Shown piece after piece: positions 6,262 to 6,976 of a stretch of 6,976 bases of DNA. Source of the stretch: JBFMHD01 sp040752395 [NCBI: Candidatus Hydrogenedentota bacterium] (GTDB lineage: Bacteria; JBFMHD01). The notes below the pieces were generated by a model, which worked only from the letters and a program-made list of their open reading frames with translations, searched no databases and had not been told where the DNA came from. How positions within the stretch are numbered: position 1 is the first letter of the stretch; the number at the start of each line of letters is the position of its first letter. Location of the stretch: contig JBFMHD010000147.1 in the NCBI GenBank assembly GCA_040752395.1, positions 1 through 6,976 of the forward strand. Reading direction: 5' to 3'. A program made the translations under genes and the position numbers.

Positions 6262-6289
6262 AATTTAGAAAAATACCAAATATTGTCAA
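6262..6289 (-). promoter_or_regulatory. Predicted sigma-70-type promoter of gdhA
   Basis: On the minus strand a perfect TTGACA (6289-6284) is followed after 16 bases by TAAATT (6267-6262, four of six consensus). Transcription would start near 6255, giving a leader of about 50 bases. It lies in the 89-base gap between cobU and gdhA, right after the cobU stop, so gdhA probably need not rely on read-through from cobU. Confidence 0.5.
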
Positions 6290-6293
6290 CTTT

Positions 6294-6812
6294 TTATTTA
6301 TTTTTTAATTTTAATGGGATGCCGGCTTGCATAAAAATAACCTCGTCAGACTCTCTTGCTATCAATTGATTTGCGATCCCTGTCAAATCCCTGAATCGTC
6401 GAGCTAAAAGATTATCAGGAACGATACCCATCCCTACCTCATTTGATACTATAATTGTGGTTAAATTAGATTTTAATATAGCGTCAATAAATCTTTGTAT
6501 TCTTTCTTGTATCTCTTTATCATTAAGATTTTCAGCTAAAAGGTTGGATATAAATAAACCTATACAATCAATTATTACAACCTCAAATTTCCCTTTTAAT
6601 GCTGGTAAAACAAGTTCGATATCTTTACCTTGCTCAATCACCTTCCAGTATTTTGGTCTTTTAAGTCTGTGAAGTTTTATTCTTTCTTTCATTTCTTCAT
6701 CAGGCGAGGTAGCAGTAGCGATAAAAACAACTTTTTTCGAGAGTTTTTTTGCTATCTCGACTGCATAACTACTCTTACCACTTCGTGCCCCACCAAGAAT
6801 TAGAATAATCAT
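6294..6812 (-). CDS. cobU: Adenosylcobinamide kinase / adenosylcobinamide-phosphate guanylyltransferase
   Basis: CobU (CobP) phosphorylates adenosylcobinamide and then attaches GMP, producing the adenosylcobinamide-GDP used by CobS. The 172 residues are of normal length. The P-loop GGARSGKS (7-14) comes first. The ATATSPDEEM...RIKLHRLKRPKYW segment (32-56) holds H48, probably the guanylylated histidine. The Walker B region is IDCIGLFISNLL (81-92), then VSNEVGMGIVP (122-132) and RRFRDLTGIANQLIA (138-152). The ATG at 6812 has an AGAGGAG site five bases upstream, supplied by the 46-bp repeat. It is the first gene of the minus-strand series in view. No cobalamin riboswitch is seen upstream in the window, and no clear terminator follows. 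Confidence 0.97.
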   Translation of the reverse strand: MIILILGGARSGKSSYAVEIAKKLSKKVVFIATATSPDEEMKERIKLHRLKRPKYWKVIEQGKDIELVLPALKGKFEVVIIDCIGLFISNLLAENLNDKEIQERIQRFIDAILKSNLTTIIVSNEVGMGIVPDNLLARRFRDLTGIANQLIARESDEVIFMQAGIPLKLKNK

Positions 6813-6817
6813 TCTGA

Positions 6818-6863
6818 CTCCTCTGAAAAACGCTGTAACTCTAATAATTCGGGGTACAGGCTA
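6818..6863 (-). repeat. 46-bp inverted repeat, right copy; leader of cobU
   Basis: This is identical over 46 bases to 3900-3945 in the opposite orientation. Its 3' end forms the ribosome binding site of cobU. Together the two copies bracket about 2.9 kb containing the mntA-hepT remnant, cobO, gdhA and cobU, with both leaders directed inward. Its 5' end merges into a 7-base periodic array. Confidence 0.95.
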
Positions 6864-6881
6864 CGGGCTACGGACTACAGC
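6861..6881. repeat. Heptad array CTACGGG/CTACGGA/CTACAGC
   Basis: Three consecutive 7-mers share CTAC and then diverge. The array overlaps the end of the 46-bp repeat by three bases. On the minus strand it reads as GTAG-ending heptads just upstream of the cobU leader. It is non-coding. Confidence 0.65.
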
Positions 6882-6902
6882 CGGCTGGAGCCCCCTATGA
6901 AA

Positions 6903-6937
6903 AGTCTTGAGTCTTGAGTCTTGAGTCTCGAGTCCTG
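6903..6937. repeat. Heptad array AGTCTTG x5
   Basis: There are five consecutive 7-mers. Three are perfect AGTCTTG (6903-6923), followed by AGTCTCG and AGTCCTG with one substitution each. On the minus strand the unit is CAAGACT, which shares CAAGA with the array at 4837-4864. It is non-coding. Confidence 0.85.
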
Positions 6938-6941
6938 TTTT

Positions 6942-6962
6942 GACTCACGACTTGCGACTCTT
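6942..6962. repeat. Degenerate heptad array GACTNNN x3
   Basis: GACTCAC, GACTTGC and GACTCTT follow each other directly, keeping the 7-base period with a shared GACT core. It begins four bases after the preceding array. It is weak alone but consistent with its neighbours. Confidence 0.5.
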
Positions 6963-6976
6963 TTCATATCATCTTT

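Noticed and set aside
6903-6962. CRISPR array
   Set aside because: The units are 7 bases with no spacers and no cas genes nearby.
6864-6976. Cobalamin riboswitch upstream of cobU
   Set aside because: No B12-box-like GCCACTG element or matching fold is seen on the minus strand; the stretch consists of heptad arrays. One could exist beyond the window.

Overview
This window comes from an AT-rich bacterial chromosome, probably an uncultivated lineage. The gene set (a bacterial initiator tRNA, an E. coli-type hexameric glutamate dehydrogenase and the lower half of cobalamin synthesis) fits many low-GC bacteria. The sequence alone does not fix the phylum; an Omnitrophota-like or similar candidate-phylum origin is only a guess. 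Short dispersed repeats and decayed toxin-antitoxin modules fill the intergenic DNA, so this is partly accessory, rearranging sequence around a housekeeping core.

Layout, left to right. Positions 5-125 hold a nested palindromic repeat whose ends copy the T-arm of the adjacent initiator tRNA gene (143-216, minus strand). An AT-rich stretch of about 500 bases without genes follows. It contains the tRNA promoter, small hairpins and one copy of a 57-bp dispersed repeat (569-625). Next come a type II toxin-antitoxin pair on the plus strand (719-1133), whose toxin lacks its usual C-terminal end, and a domain-III-only DnaA relative (1266-1970) that has lost several hallmark residues of the initiator ATPase.

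From 1967 to 6812 the minus strand carries, in transcription order, cobU, gdhA, cobO, cobT and cobS. CobO adenosylates the corrinoid. CobU makes adenosylcobinamide-GDP. CobT makes alpha-ribazole phosphate from the lower-ligand base. CobS joins the last two in the membrane. Together they cover corrinoid salvage and nucleotide-loop assembly; no corrin-ring genes and no cobalamin riboswitch are visible here. gdhA is an unrelated nitrogen-assimilation gene placed inside the series and appears to have its own promoter. Between cobO and cobT lies a plus-strand remnant of an MntA-HepT (type VII) toxin-antitoxin system with an internal deletion and a frameshift.

The most unusual structural features are these. 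A perfect 46-bp inverted repeat (3900-3945 and 6818-6863) carries the Shine-Dalgarno site for both the mntA remnant and cobU, and it brackets the block mntA-remnant/cobO/gdhA/cobU. The 57-bp repeat has a second copy upstream of cobT. Several short tandem arrays with a strict 7-base period, differing in sequence, occur at 4837-4864 and across 6861-6962. No complete new defence or mobile system was found; the DnaA-like protein and the repeat architecture are the parts most worth following up.
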